Source: Cherax quadricarinatus (Eukaryota > Arthropoda > Malacostraca > Decapoda > Parastacidae). Taken from it: a DNA stretch of 64,000 nt. A program made the position numbers and the translations under genes. Under the pieces are notes generated by a model, which worked only from the letters and a program-made list of their open reading frames with translations, was not told the DNA's origin and made no database searches. The stretch is from positions 12,692,502-12,756,501 of the forward strand of contig NC_091369.1 of the NCBI RefSeq assembly GCF_038502225.1, in the 5' to 3' direction. Shown in pieces: positions 1 to 12,414 of this stretch (position 1 is its first letter; every line of letters begins with the position of its first letter).

Positions 1-75
1 TAAATAACAAAAAAGGCACAATACCGTGACTGGAACGATACACAAATAACCCGCACATAAAAGAGAGAAGCTTAC

Positions 76-113
76 GACGACGTTTCGGTCCGACTTGGAC
101 CATTGACAAAGTC
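76..113 (-). ncRNA. Hammerhead-like motif, family 3 (decayed copy)
   Basis: Read on the minus strand, GAC and GUC can form stem I. A 5-bp stem II (GGTCC / GGACC around AAGTC) is followed by GAAAC and GTC, so stem III is the self-complementary ACGU and the cleavage-site nucleotide is C. The core between stem I and stem II reads TTTGTCAAT, one base longer than related copies and with the A6 position changed, so this copy is probably inactive. It lies in a dispersed repeat covering about 1-180, related to sequence at 37810-37980. Confidence 0.35.
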
Positions 114-216
114 ACACCACTCTATGTTAAAAGTGATCAAGGTCACAGGACCGAAGCGTTTTCTAATAAATATATCCTAGTGTTTGCTGACGTGCCTTTC
201 TAAACCGCATTGGTAC

Positions 217-306
217 ATGATAATACACTTGTGTATGAAGATACACTTGTGTATGAAGATACACTTGTGTATGAAGATACACTTGTGTATGAAGATACAC
301 TTGTGT
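217..306. repeat. 18-bp tandem repeat, about 4.5 copies
   Basis: The unit contains GATACACTTGTGTATGAA and repeats head to tail. Each unit holds the near-palindrome ATACACTTGTGTAT. Confidence 0.9.
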
Positions 307-309
307 TAG

Positions 310-560
310 CATCAGTGAGGTAAATGTTGGTGTATTCACAGAGGTGAGTGAGGTGGGTAATTGTTGGCCCTTGCTTCACCCTGCATGTGGTGGGGTGTCA
401 GGGAGGGTGAGGGAGAGGACTTAGTGGAGGGGGGAGGTATTGATGAAGGGGATATATTGGTGGTGATTGTTGGTTGAGGTGGGGAGGTGAGGGTGAAGTG
501 GAGGTGGTGTTGGTGGAGGGGAGACACAAGAACTAACTTGAAATGGAAGTCAGCCTTAAA
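310..560. other. GT-rich non-coding stretch
   Basis: Purine- and GT-rich sequence with runs such as GGTGAGTGAGGTGGG. No coding or structural signal seen. Confidence 0.5.
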
Positions 561-567
561 ATACTAC

Positions 568-697
568 TCCAGTGACTTGGACCTGGCTAGTTTAGGCCAG
601 TAGCTTAGGCCAGTAGTTTAGGCCAATAGGTGACTCGGACGTGCCTAGCATGGGCCAGTAGGCCTGCTGCAGTGCTCTTTCTTTCTTATGTTCTTAA
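568..697 (+). mobile_element. LINE D 3' tail fragment
   Basis: Carries the same terminal sequence (GCCTAGCATGGGCCAGTAG, then GCTGCAGTGCTC and TTCTTATGTTCT) as the end of the LINE fragment at 905-970, so it is a second 3' end of that family. An inner stretch repeats TTAGGCCAGTAG about three times. Confidence 0.6.
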
Positions 698-970
698 AAT
701 AACATGTTAAAAATATGTAGCCAAGACAGGACTCACATCAATGGGTTCAATTTAGAAAAAATTAGATTTAGAAAAGATATAAGAGATCACTGGTTTGGTA
801 ATAGAGTTGTGGATGAGCGGAACAAACTCCTGAGTACCGTCGCTGAAGCGAAAACCTCTTGTAGCTTTAAAAATTGGTTATGTAAGCACACGAGTGTGTG
901 TGTGTATGTTGGACCTGCCTAGCATGGGCCAGTAGTCTTGCTGCAGTGCTCCTTTCTCTCTTATGTTCTC
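698..970 (+). pseudogene. LINE D C-terminal ORF2 remnant plus 3' tail
   Basis: The open frame at 704-922 encodes a stretch with FRKDIRDHWFGNRVVDERNK, followed by SFKNWLCKH. This resembles the extreme C-terminus of Jockey/CR1-type non-LTR retrotransposon ORF2 proteins, which carry an RVVxxWNxLP..VEA..FKxxLDKH pattern. Here the usual W is R and the usual P is L. No reverse-transcriptase motif remains. The tail at 905-970 matches 630-697. Recognition rests on this pattern only, so the exact clade is uncertain. Confidence 0.55.
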
Positions 971-1360
971 TCTTTGATATGCACAAAATGGCCGAGCCAC
1001 TAGATGGGTTGTGTGAAAAAGGGGCGGGGAAGGGGTGAAGGAGGGGGTAGAGGGAGGGGCAGGCCAGCGGTCATGCAAGAGTCAGTCATGCAAGAAAAGG
1101 GCCGCGCCAATCACCTAATTATGAACGCAGCTCAATCAGTGGGGGGGGGGGGGTGAGGATGGGTAGGTGATGTGGAAGTGGGATATGTTGAGGAGGCGGG
1201 AGGTGATGAAGAACCAGTGGTGAGGGGGGGGGGTAAGCTGGATTTTCCACACCCATCATCCACTTGTGACCTTTGACTGGTGGGGGTCAAGCTTGGGTGT
1301 AAGTCAAGCTCGGGTGTGGGTCAAGCTTGGGTGTAGGTCAAGCTTGGCCCACACCCTCAG
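971..1360. other. G-rich stretch without genes
   Basis: Contains G runs near 1141-1152 and 1225-1232. Near 1285-1345 a short motif (AAGCTTGGGTGTAGGTC) repeats four times. No gene seen. Confidence 0.6.
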
Positions 1361-1410
1361 CCTTGGAGAAGAGTTCAACTCTATGAAGCTGAACTCTTCT
1401 CCAGGCTGAG
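1361..1410. repeat. Inverted repeat (hairpin) upstream of a hammerhead copy
   Basis: CCTCAGCCTTGGAGAAGAGT on the left is mirrored by ACTCTTCTCCAGGCTGAGG on the right, around a short loop. It sits at the 5' side of the family 1 hammerhead repeat ending near 1590, so it looks like a folded-back 5' end. Confidence 0.8.
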
Positions 1411-1495
1411 GGACTGACCATCTCAAATACTTTTTTTCAAGGTTGATGGACTGATTACATCATCTTTATTTCATTGCTACTGCTACCTTTGTATT

Positions 1496-1532
1496 TGACT
1501 GAAGAAGCCTACTGTGTAGGCGAAACGTTTCA
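1496..1532 (+). ncRNA. Hammerhead ribozyme motif, family 1 (intact core)
   Basis: Stem I is TGA (1496-1498) paired with TCA (1530-1532). The core CTGAAGA fits the C3-U-G-A-N7-G8-A9 consensus, because position 7 is free, and one extra A follows. Stem II is GCCTA / TAGGC around CTGTG. GAAA follows at 1522-1525, and stem III is the self-complementary ACGT with T as the cleavage-site nucleotide. AATAAA begins three bases later at 1535. Short self-complementary stem III is known from hammerheads that act as dimers, and Penelope-like elements are known to carry minimal hammerheads. Activity here is inference. Confidence 0.7.
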
Positions 1533-1683
1533 TCAATAAAGATACCCAGCTGTTGCACATGTGTCTTAATCTTCAATATCTCAGTAATTTATACCATATT
1601 GAAAAGTCTCCAAACTATCATGTATCTCTACGTATACAAGAGACATAATTCAGTGTGTCAAAACTATTACGAGAGAGAGGACC

Positions 1684-1708
1684 CCTAGGTCTCTGAAGAG
1701 ACCTAGGG
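1684..1708. repeat. Short perfect hairpin
   Basis: CCTAGGTCTC and GAGACCTAGG are exact reverse complements around TGAA. The two arms also contain the palindrome CCTAGG. Confidence 0.85.
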
Positions 1709-1923
1709 ATCCATGACTCAATCCTCACAAAGAGATTCATCTCAGCACAGTTAAGAAGCTGCAAATCAACATTCTCAGGGGGCAGCATACCTGTATGTAG
1801 CTCTGCACTTTCAACAGACCTACGAGCCAGAGCTCAACCCATTCAAACACTGTTAATATGTGAGACAGTATTATAAGTTGTATTCTTCAGGGCCTGACAC
1901 ATTGACTTCCAACTTTGCCTGTA

Positions 1924-2275
1924 CAGGGGAACCTCTGTGTTTGAACTTAATTGGTTCCTAGGTGGTGTTGGAACTGCGAAAAGTTCGATGTCCGAAACAA
2001 TACTTGCCCTGCATTAATTATCAGCCTCACATACTGGAGGATATTAAACTAACTTCCAAAAGTGTCTTGAGAGTCAGGTCAGTGTCAGAGATCACTTCAA
2101 AGCACTTTTGAAACCGGTTTTTCCTGCAAAGTTTTTTTTTAACTGAATTATAAACAAGTCAGCCTGTTCGGACTCCAGAAAAACGTTCAAAAACCTGGTT
2201 ATTTTTTTCTGAACAAAATTGTTCAGACTCCGGCTTGTTCGAGGTCCGGTGCGTTCGAATACCGAGGTTCCACTG
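1924..2275. mobile_element. Tigger/pogo-type MITE with TA target duplication
   Basis: The left end CAGGGGAACCTCTGTGTTTG and the right end (minus) CAGTGGAACCTCGGTATTCG are terminal inverted repeats. TA is present on both outer sides (1922-1923 and 2276-2277). TIRs starting CAG..GGAACCTC with a TA duplication are typical of Tigger/pogo DNA transposons. The 352-bp interior has no transposase frame, so it is non-autonomous. Confidence 0.8.
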
Positions 2276-2422
2276 TATTTGAAAGAGTTGACTTCCATCT
2301 CTTGGGACTCATTATGATGTTGAGTTACAGCTTCCAGTCTTCTTCATGGCATTTAACTATAGTTCCTGTGTTAAACTCTACACAGCGGAACATAAGTCAG
2401 ACTCAAGGTTGTTAGGTAAATG

Positions 2423-2520
2423 GGCGCAGATGCGGCTGGTGTGACATTTTATTGTTCCCACAATTAAATGTCACATTGGTTATGTCCATTTATCTGACAT
2501 TTTGTCGGTAATTCTTCCAT
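2423..2520. mobile_element. Fold-back fragment of a PLE 3' end
   Basis: GTGACATTTTATTGT and ACAATTAAATGTCAC face each other around a few bases. The right side continues into a TTTGTCGGTAATTCTTCC segment also seen 3' of the PLEs at 36120-36160 and 54560-54585. The fold begins just downstream of where the hammerhead would lie. Confidence 0.6.
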
Positions 2521-2524
2521 TACT

Positions 2525-2800
2525 ACGATGTCCACCCTGTCAGTTCCTCTTAGTATTTTGCACGTTGTTATCATATCACCTCTAGCCCTTTTATGATACT
2601 AAGTTTATCTCCTTTATTTTCTCCTCCTAGCACATACTCCTTGGATCCGGGACTCGTCTCTGCATCTTCTCTGGTCTCTGGAAGTGCATGGTCAGGTGTG
2701 GGTTCCATACTGGTGCTGTGTACTCTAGTATGGGGCTGGCATGTGCCGTATACTGTATCGTGAATGACTCCTTACTTAGGTTCCGGAAACTGTAATGATT
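2525..2800 (-). pseudogene. LINE B ORF2 C-terminal fragment (decayed)
   Basis: The minus strand encodes SFRNLSKESF, SPILEYTAPVWNPHL and QRPEKMQRRVP. These match FRYLSKESF, RPILEYAAPVWNPHL and KKLEKVQRFATRLVP in the better-preserved LINE B copies. Only the region after the reverse transcriptase catalytic motifs is left, and it carries frame-breaking changes. The far side (2525-2600) still matches the part of LINE B encoding TYKILRG. Confidence 0.7.
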
Positions 2801-2853
2801 CATTTTCTTGTAAAATTCAAAAGCGTACGCAATAAAAAGTGTACTTAGAATCC

Positions 2854-2855
<2 letters not shown>

Positions 2856-2950
<95 letters not shown>

Positions 2951-2970
2951 CACGCACGCACACACACACA
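2856..2970. repeat. (AC)n microsatellite
   Basis: About 45 uninterrupted AC units, then ATGCACGCACGC and more AC. It directly precedes a LINE B 3' tail. Confidence 0.97.
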
Positions 2971-4180
<1,210 letters not shown>

Positions 4181-4190
<10 letters not shown>

Positions 4191-4338
4191 TAGCGGTCGG
4201 TGAAGAGGCGGGGCCAGGAGCTGAGTCTCGACCCCTGCAACCACAATTAGGTGAGTACAGAGGACCTAGTAGCGTTCAGTGAAGAGGCGGGGCCAGGAGC
4301 TGAGTCTCGACCCCTGCAACTACAATTAGGTGAGTATA
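4181..4338 (+). mobile_element. Two tandem LINE B 3' tails
   Basis: The roughly 78-bp tail (GACCTAGTAGCG through AATTAGGTGAGTA) occurs twice in direct succession (4181-4258 and 4259-4338), then AC repeats begin. The duplication of only the tail suggests repeat-mediated expansion or a second very short insertion. Confidence 0.8.
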
Positions 4339-4359
4339 CACAAACACACACACACACAC

Positions 4360-4670
4360 ACTAAGCGCTCGCATGCCTAAAACACATTAATTAAAGTCTG
4401 CAGGTAATGTTCACTTGTTGGGTGAACATGACTGCCGTGGCAGGCAGAGCGTTCACAAGAACAACTCAACGTAATGAACAAAGCTTTTTGCCCCAGCCGA
4501 CGGTACAACACAATTAAGAAGCTTGACGTTCAGTTTACGCTCAAGCTTAAGATTTGATCAAGGCAAGAAGATTGAAAACAAAGAAAGAAGACAAGGAGAA
4601 GAGGGCGAGAGATAAAAGTTAGTGAAGGAAGGAAGAAGTGAGACAACCAACTGAGGGAGAGTGAGAACAT
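4360..4670. other. Unassigned interval
   Basis: No gene, repeat family or strong structure recognised. Confidence 0.4.
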
Positions 4671-4693
4671 ACACACACACACACACACACACA

Positions 4694-4778
<85 letters not shown>
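4671..4778. repeat. (AC)n(AT)n compound microsatellite
   Basis: About 12 AC units, then about 40 AT units. Confidence 0.97.
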
Positions 4779-4780
<2 letters not shown>

Positions 4781-4883
4781 CTTTCTTTCAAAACACCGGC
4801 CGTATCCCACCGAGGTGGGGTGGCCCAAAAGAAAAATGAAAGTTTCTCCTTTCAAATTTAGTAATATATACAGGAGAAGGGGT

Positions 4884-4887
<4 letters not shown>

Positions 4888-4960
<73 letters not shown>

Positions 4961-5359
4961 GTGCCGAATAGGCAGAACTTTCGATCTTCCCATCTAGGAC
5001 AAGTGAAAATTTGTGTATGCAATAATTTCGCCAAAATCATTCTGAACCTAACGAAAAAAATATATTTCACTGTGTTTGTTTAGTATTAAATTATTGTAAA
5101 CAAATCTAAAATATATTTAGTTGAGTTAGGCTAAAATAAATTGTTCTTGTTATAATAAGGTTAGGTAAGTTTTCTAAGATTCTTTTGTAGCAAATTTAAA
5201 AATTTTTACATGAACATTAATGAAAAAAATATGTCTTTAAACGTATAAGAGAAAATTTTAGAAAGGACTTAATTTTAAATGAGTTCTTGCTATTTGACCA
5301 GTTTTACATATTCGGCACGACACACACACACACACACACACATACACACACACACACAT

Positions 5360-5434
<75 letters not shown>

Positions 5435-5440
5435 CACACA
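4888..5440. mobile_element. TA-flanked inverted-repeat element, copy 1
   Basis: The element proper is about 4957-5322. It starts GTCGTGCCGAATA and ends with the reverse complement TATTCGGCACGAC. A TA tract (4888-4956) lies on the left, and CA then TA tracts (5323-5431) on the right. The interior is AT-rich and non-coding. Compared with copy 2 it lacks about 30 bp near its left end. The fixed 13-bp inverted ends and four copies in the window support a non-autonomous transposon that settles in TA tracts; the superfamily is unknown. Confidence 0.7.
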
Positions 5441-5630
5441 ACAATACACAGCAGTGTTGTTGTATTAATTCTATGGTCTAATTATCCTTTCCTGTTAAAT
5501 TTTTATGGAGGGTGGAGAGAGAGCCTTCTGCTTTACGATTCAAACATAGCTTAGCTTGGCACAAGATCTAAATCTAGAACAATTTAGGGTTTTCTGATTG
5601 GTAACTTTCAAATAGGCCGTAGTGTATTCT

Positions 5631-5633
<3 letters not shown>

Positions 5634-5709
<76 letters not shown>

Positions 5710-5735
5710 ATCTATCTATCTATCTTTCTATCTTT
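5634..5735. repeat. (TC)n microsatellite with TATC end
   Basis: About 36 TC units, then TATC-type units. Confidence 0.96.
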
Positions 5736-6500
5736 ATATCTATCTCTCCCTTTTCTCCCTCCCTCCATCTTTCCTTCCATCACCACCACACTAACATCAG
5801 CATCATCTGTGTGACAGGTGAGTGTTGAAGAGCGGCGGGGTTGATGGACAGGTGTCAGGGAGAGCACCTGCGTGTCCCCCACACACCTCACATCTTAGGG
5901 AATGCACTTTCACCCGTCACACTGACAGATGAGGTGTAGGTGTGTGTGTGTGTGTGTGAGGTGAGGTGAGGGAGGAGCAGGAAGACAATCACCACAACAT
6001 TCCTCTCACACCAAGTTAATGAGTCAGTTGCATCGTTAAGGACCAAACAGCTGTAATTAACAACATTTTATGTCTGTTTATTTTCAGAAAATTTCTTTCT
6101 GGCAACACATTTTATTTCTAGACGACGTAAATTTATTTCCTCTCTGATGTATTTCCCAGAGATGGTAACAGTATACTTCCCTACGATGTGTGTGTGTGTG
6201 TGTGTAGGGATTTATTTCCCCAGAGTGCTGAGATATTTTTCCCACAATAATTTTCCAAGAATCATATTTTCTTTTCCTCTGCAAAGAATATTGTGAAATT
6301 TTATTCCCTGGGATTACAATAATATTAAGTAAGATTATGTAGATCTATTTCTCAATTAATCCCTTCCCCATTTTTTTGTCCCTTGAGTATAAAAAATCTA
6401 TTTCTAAATAAAAAAAATGCTTTTTCGAAAAAAATTAAAGATTAATTTATTAATATACGAAGATAGACTTAACAAAATATGAGTTTCTTTTTTCAGATAC
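5736..6500. other. Unassigned AT-rich interval
   Basis: Only short GT tracts (5940-5960, 6187-6206) stand out. No gene recognised. Confidence 0.5.
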
Positions 6501-6507
6501 ATGCTTT

Positions 6508-6632
6508 GATCTATTTCCCCAGTGTTTAAGGATGTATTTTTCTCGTGTTAAATGTATTTCCCCAGTGTTTAAGGATGTATTTTTCTCGTGTTAAATGTAT
6601 TTCCCCAGTGTTTAAGGATGTGTTTCTCGCCT
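6508..6632. repeat. 43-bp tandem repeat, about 3 copies
   Basis: The unit includes CCCCAGTGTTTAAGGATGTA and a TTTCTCGTGTTAAATG segment. The last copy is diverged. Confidence 0.9.
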
Positions 6633-6789
6633 TGTTTGAAGAACTGTTTATCCCATGTAGTAAATACAGTGAGTTTGGAAAGTCATTGTTGAGAAGAGTA
6701 CTTAGTCTTTCCCCTAGAAGCTGGATCACTGGATCATGTCAAAACCACAGATAAACACTTGTGGGGACACGTGTTCACAGGGCTACATG

Positions 6790-6790
6790 G

Positions 6791-6827
<37 letters not shown>

Positions 6828-7003
6828 GCAACAACAATAACAACAACAGCAACGATGATAATAATAAAAATAACAGTGATAATAATAATAATTATAACAA
6901 CAACGACAGTAATCATAAATATAGCAACAGAAACATCAACAATATTAATAATAATAAATATAAAAAACATCAACAATAATAAATATGACAACAGTAAAAA
7001 CAA

Positions 7004-7058
<55 letters not shown>

Positions 7059-7060
7059 TT
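6790..7060. repeat. ATA/ATT trinucleotide microsatellite region
   Basis: Starts as pure ATA, passes through imperfect AAC/ATA sequence and ends in ATA then ATT units. The flank AGCGCTATAAGACTCTTGTG (7072-7091) resembles the GCGCT end of the short interspersed repeat seen at 21773, 28560 and 42430, so the tract may be the tail of a decayed copy. Confidence 0.9.
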
Positions 7061-7149
7061 CATCAAAAACAGCAGCGCTATAAGACTCTTGTGGGTTTAA
7101 CTCTTAGTTATGATTATAAAACCTGCAGTCAGGAGAGGAACTATATGCC

Positions 7150-7183
7150 GACGCATCGGTCCTTGCTGAACTATTGTCAAGTC
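7150..7183 (-). ncRNA. Hammerhead-like relic, family 3
   Basis: On the minus strand GAC is followed by TTGACAAT, which preserves the UUGAYAA core and the extra U of the family. Stem II is damaged and GAAA has become GATG, so it should be dead. Its value is that it shows the ancestral core of family 3. Confidence 0.25.
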
Positions 7184-7189
7184 ACAACT

Positions 7190-7840
7190 GAGCTGAGACA
7201 AGGTCCATGGTATGTGTGGCATTTAGGAAATTTAGCGATAAAAAGTCTTTCGGAGTGCCTTAAAGACTCGTTGGTATTTACGGCGTTAATTCATTGAAGG
7301 AGCCAGGCATTGAGACACTGTTGCAGTCTCCAGCCAGAACAGCTTCCTGTAAAGACTGGGATAACTGCAGAGTAGAATATATGGCCTGGACAAGGCTTGT
7401 GATTGCATCAGGGAAGATATAACTGGTATCCTAGCAGCTCGTGCTCCTCATGAAGTGGATTTCCTATTGGCTCTAAGTAATTTTCTCCTGGGCATTTGTC
7501 AGCACCTCATACCATTTGTATTAGTGTGCTCTTTGACCTGTTTCACCATATCCTCACCGAAAACTGGTGTCATAATTTTAATATTTACATGACATGAAAA
7601 ACACTTCTCAAAATTGTCACTTTTTTGAGTTTTTTTTAACCATTTTGGGGGGAACTTAAATTTTTTCTCCTCATTGCAAATATCCCATAAGTTTGAATTT
7701 GATTAAGAATAAGATGTTACTATGAACGCTACTGCTTATTTACCCTAGATAACCCCCTGTGTGTTATGTAATGCATTTATATTCATTCTTTTAATGTATC
7801 TGGGGTGACATTTTCAGTGGTACTGGGCGCCTGATGTTTG
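7190..7840. other. Unassigned interval
   Basis: No open frame of note, no repeat family recognised. Confidence 0.45.
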
Positions 7841-7842
7841 AA

Positions 7843-7905
7843 GCACTGATGGCCAAGTGGACTAAGACGTCTCGGAATTTTGACGGGCTTCGATCTCCGG
7901 CTAGT
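7843..7905 (+). mobile_element. tRNA-derived SINE head
   Basis: TGGCCAAGTGGACTAAG (7850-7866) fits a Pol III A box and GGGCTTCGATCTCC (7885-7898) fits a B box at tRNA-like spacing. No complete cloverleaf is evident, so it is more likely a SINE promoter relic than a tRNA gene. Confidence 0.55.
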
Positions 7906-8074
7906 CGAAGTATTGTTATATATATCCATTCTGTAGTATTGCTAATGTGTAGAGTTGTAGTGTAACCTTTGGACTCCTGCTGCTTATAAGAACACAAGTT
8001 ATGACTTAAGAAGGTTGTTCTGTATTTGCATCAACAGAATAATAGACATCATGATTTTATGGACGGTAGAGAGA

Positions 8075-8445
8075 AAATGGTGAGTCATAAAGACGTTAAT
8101 GACGCCAACAATATATTGCAAGTCATTAAGTTAATAATGTTATCAAAACACCGCAAGTCAATAAGAAGTTAATGAGCCATCAAAGCATCAGTAGTCACAA
8201 AGACGTTAATGATGTCATCAAAAGATGGCTAGTTGTAAAGACGTTAATGATGACATTAAAAGATAGCTAGTCGTAAAGACGTTAATGATGACATCAAAAG
8301 ATGGTTAGTCGTAAACACGTTATTGATGTCATCAAAAGATGGCTTGTCGTAAAGACAATGATGTCATCAAAAGACGGCAAGTCGTAAAGACGTTAATGAT
8401 GTCATCAAAAGATGGCTGGTCGTAAAAACGTTAATGATGTCATAA
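8075..8445. repeat. Diverged 38-40 bp tandem repeat
   Basis: About nine units containing GTCGTAAAGACGTTAATGAT and ATCAAAAGATGGC. The first units are the most diverged. Confidence 0.88.
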
Positions 8446-8956
8446 AAAAAAGTAAAGATAGAGAGACCATCTTACCCCTGGGCAGATGGTCAGCAGATGG
8501 TGTGGGACTACACATGTCCGTCCAGCTACAGTGATTAACACCTGTCTCCATTACAGTGGCTCAGTGGTACGCGCAGCTGTCATCTTCAGGGATTCGTAAA
8601 AGGTTACAGCTTCCTCCTAATTGGTTCGTAGATAAAAGGCACGCCAGGAAAATATGTACCTAAGCTGCTGAAAGAATTTATTAATAAACTCCCTTGGGAA
8701 AGCAAGTGGCAGTGATAGATTACACAGAGGTACACAACAACACTTGATGTGTATATCTCGATCTCGGGTTGAAACCTTCGTCAGTTGGTATTTTATAAGA
8801 ATTAGAAAAGTGTATTTAGGTAGTGGGAACTCTGTAGTGGGCTAGGTGGGTGTCAGTGGTAGTTGTGGATGTGGATGGGGGGAGTGGAGTGTGGGTGAGG
8901 GACGTGGCATGAAGTTGGTACCGTTTTTGGTTAAATTAAACACTTGTATGTATAGA
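8446..8956. other. Unassigned interval
   Basis: No gene recognised. A segment at 8885-8955 (GGTGAGGGACGTGG...) is repeated in diverged form at 9135-9195, on the other side of the hairpin at 8957-9067. Confidence 0.45.
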
Positions 8957-9067
8957 GTGTTTCACTCGTAGGAGGCCCCGAGTTATCGTTTACTACTGAC
9001 ATAATACACAGACAAGACGGTTGTAACTACGGGAGTACAATCTCAGGACCTCCTACGAGTGAAACAC
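8957..9067. repeat. Inverted repeat, 19-bp perfect arms
   Basis: GTGTTTCACTCGTAGGAGG and its exact reverse complement are separated by about 73 bp. It could be a small inverted-repeat element; no target duplication was identified. Confidence 0.85.
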
Positions 9068-9429
9068 CTGTACTTCTTCACATCGAACTCGGTCCTTACT
9101 TACTTCTTCAAAGGGAACCTGATAATTATATCTGGTGAGGGATGTGTCAGGAAATTGGTGGGTTTTACGGATAAATTAGACGCTTGTTTATAATTTTTCG
9201 CCGCGAACTATGTGTTTCTGCTTAAATTACACCTTTAGTGGCTGAAGTTTTTATTTTGAAATATTGAAGTTTGGTGGTTGATCTGTCACTGCTGCTTCCG
9301 GTGTCTTCTTGAATGAAACTTATTATTTTTTTTTTTGTCGTATCTCAACACCTTTTCAATTGATTGTGTACTTACAAGACCTCATATGAGGAAGCTCTCT
9401 GGTGTTTATCTAAATGATCGTCAAGTTAT

Positions 9430-9995
9430 TCTCCTTGTGAGACCAAGACCAGTCTCACCCACGTCATCCAATACTGTTGCTGACATGACAGTCTCACCCA
9501 CGTCAACTCGCTGTTGTTGACAAGACTAGTCTCACCCACGTCAACTCGCTGTTGTTGACAAGACTAGTCTCACCCACGTCATCCAATACTGTTGTTGACA
9601 AGACAGTCTCACCCACGTCAACTCGCTGTTGTTGACAAGACTAGTCTCACCCACGTCATCCAATACTGTTGTTGACAAGACAGTCTCACCCACGTCAACC
9701 AACTCACTGTTGTTGACAAGGGAGTATCACCTACGTCAACCAACTCACTGTTGTTGACAAGACAGTCTCACCCACGTCAACCAACTCACTGTTGTTGACA
9801 AGACAGTCTCACCCACGTCAACCAACTCACTGTTGTTGACAAGACAGTCTCACCCACGTCAACCAACTCACTGTTGTTGACAAGACAGTCTCACCCACGT
9901 CAACCAACTCACTGTTGTTGACAAGACAGTCTCACCCACGTCAACCAACTCACTGTTGTTGACAAGACAGTCTCACCCACGTCAACCAACTCACA
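9430..9995. repeat. 41-bp tandem repeat, about 13 copies
   Basis: The unit includes TTGTTGACAAGACAGTCTCA and CCCACGTCAACCAACTCACT. The right units are nearly identical; the left ones carry an ATCCAATACTG variant. Confidence 0.93.
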
Positions 9996-10104
9996 ATTAT
10001 TGCATGATATTTTCTCATTCTGTGTATCACTGATGAGGATCTCGGACCAGAATCTATGCAGATCCACGATTTTCCAGACTTCTTGTACATGTGGCTTTCC
10101 CTCT

Positions 10105-10125
10105 ATCACACACACACACACACAC

Positions 10126-10207
<82 letters not shown>

Positions 10208-10212
10208 ACACA
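10105..10212. repeat. (AC)n microsatellite
   Basis: About 50 AC units with small interruptions, ending at a LINE B tail. Confidence 0.97.
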
Positions 10213-10290
10213 GAGTGACCTAGTAGCGGCCAGTGAAGAGGCGGGGCCAGGAGCTGTGAATCGACCCCTGCAACCACAACTAGGTGAGTG
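10213..10290 (+). mobile_element. LINE B 3' tail between two AC tracts
   Basis: Contains GACCTAGTAGCGGCCAGTGA, GGCGGGGCCAGGAGC and CAACTAGGTGAGTG, then AC repeats resume (10291-10393). Confidence 0.8.
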
Positions 10291-10300
10291 CACACACACA

Positions 10301-10393
<93 letters not shown>
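10291..10393. repeat. (AC)n microsatellite
   Basis: About 50 AC units following the LINE B tail. Confidence 0.97.
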
Positions 10394-10395
<2 letters not shown>

Positions 10396-10396
10396 G

Positions 10397-10520
10397 CTCA
10401 GTAATAACCTACATGGAGACAGAAACTCAGAAGATTAATGAAGAGGATCCCAAAAGAGGTTCTAAATATACAGATCAGTTAATCTTCTGAGTTTCTGTCT
10501 CCATGTCGGTTGTTACTGAG
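10397..10520. repeat. Inverted repeat, arms about 42 bp
   Basis: The left arm includes CATGGAGACAGAAACTCAGA and the right arm TCTGAGTTTCTGTCTCCATG, around a roughly 40-bp centre. Nearly perfect. Confidence 0.88.
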
Positions 10521-10547
10521 CACTGACAAGTGTTCATTATACTTAAG

Positions 10548-10550
<3 letters not shown>

Positions 10551-10643
<93 letters not shown>
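10551..10643. repeat. (TA)n microsatellite
   Basis: About 45 TA units directly left of the inverted-repeat element at 10644. Confidence 0.97.
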
Positions 10644-11528
<885 letters not shown>

Positions 11529-11870
11529 CTGTCTTCACGTATCCTGTTATTCCACAATCTTAATATCATTTTCTGTAAACATTTAAGCCTGTACCTCTGT
11601 ACTCACCTGTGTTCCTTCCTCTTGTCACTTCTAATATCTTCTCTAAGTAGCAACAATACTAGAAACTACTGACAGACAGACAGGCATAAATCCACGTCAG
11701 CTGGACCCACAGCCAGTCATTAGTAGTTTCAAAGCGAGCAGTGTTAATTGCTTTTTAATTACCCCCTTCAAGACAATTTGTCGACCCTCTTCAGAAGAAA
11801 GTCGACCAGGTAATTTCTACTAATTAAATTTTTACCTGAAGTGGCCAATTTAGCGAGCCGCAAAGTAGCG
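11529..11870. other. Unassigned interval
   Basis: No gene or repeat family recognised. Confidence 0.45.
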
Positions 11871-11874
11871 GTAA

Positions 11875-12110
11875 TTTGGACAACAGGAAGGTATATTCTG
11901 TTGTTTAGACAACTGAAAGATATGTTATTTGAACAACAGGAATATGTACTTTTTAGGCAACAGAAAGATATACTGTTGTTTAGAAAACAGGAAGATGTTC
12001 TCTGTTTAGGCAACAGGAAGATATACTGTTCAAAATAGGAAAATGTTCTCTGTTAAGGCAACAGGAAGATATACTGTTGTTTGGATAACAGGAAGATGTA
12101 TTTTTCTTAT
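11875..12110. repeat. Degenerate 26-30 bp tandem repeat
   Basis: Variants of CAACAGGAAGATATACTGTT recur about eight times. Confidence 0.75.
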
Positions 12111-12197
12111 TATTATTAAGACAACACAGAAGTCAAGAGGCCTTCCTCTCTGTTGAACTTTTCAAGGAAGGAATTCATACTGGTTTAGTGCTTGTTT

Positions 12198-12247
12198 ACG
12201 CTGCTGCTGCTGCTGCTGCTGCTGAAGAAGAAGAAGAAGAAGAAGAA
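12198..12247. repeat. (CTG)n(AAG)n microsatellite
   Basis: Eight CTG units, then about eight AAG units. Confidence 0.95.
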
Positions 12248-12414
12248 CTTTCCCTCACCATCTTCACTCTGACTGCTAATCATGTGTGATTACTTGCATT
12301 TAATGGAGTCCGTAGTCATCTTCCCCATCAATACTTGATTCGTTTAGAGTAAATATTAAGCTAAGTCTTGCTGCCTCGTGACTGCCTCTTACTCATTATA
12401 ATAGTTGATCAAGG

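Noticed and set aside
7843..7905. Possible tRNA gene
   Set aside because: A and B boxes are present, but no complete acceptor and anticodon stems can be drawn. SINE head is the better reading.
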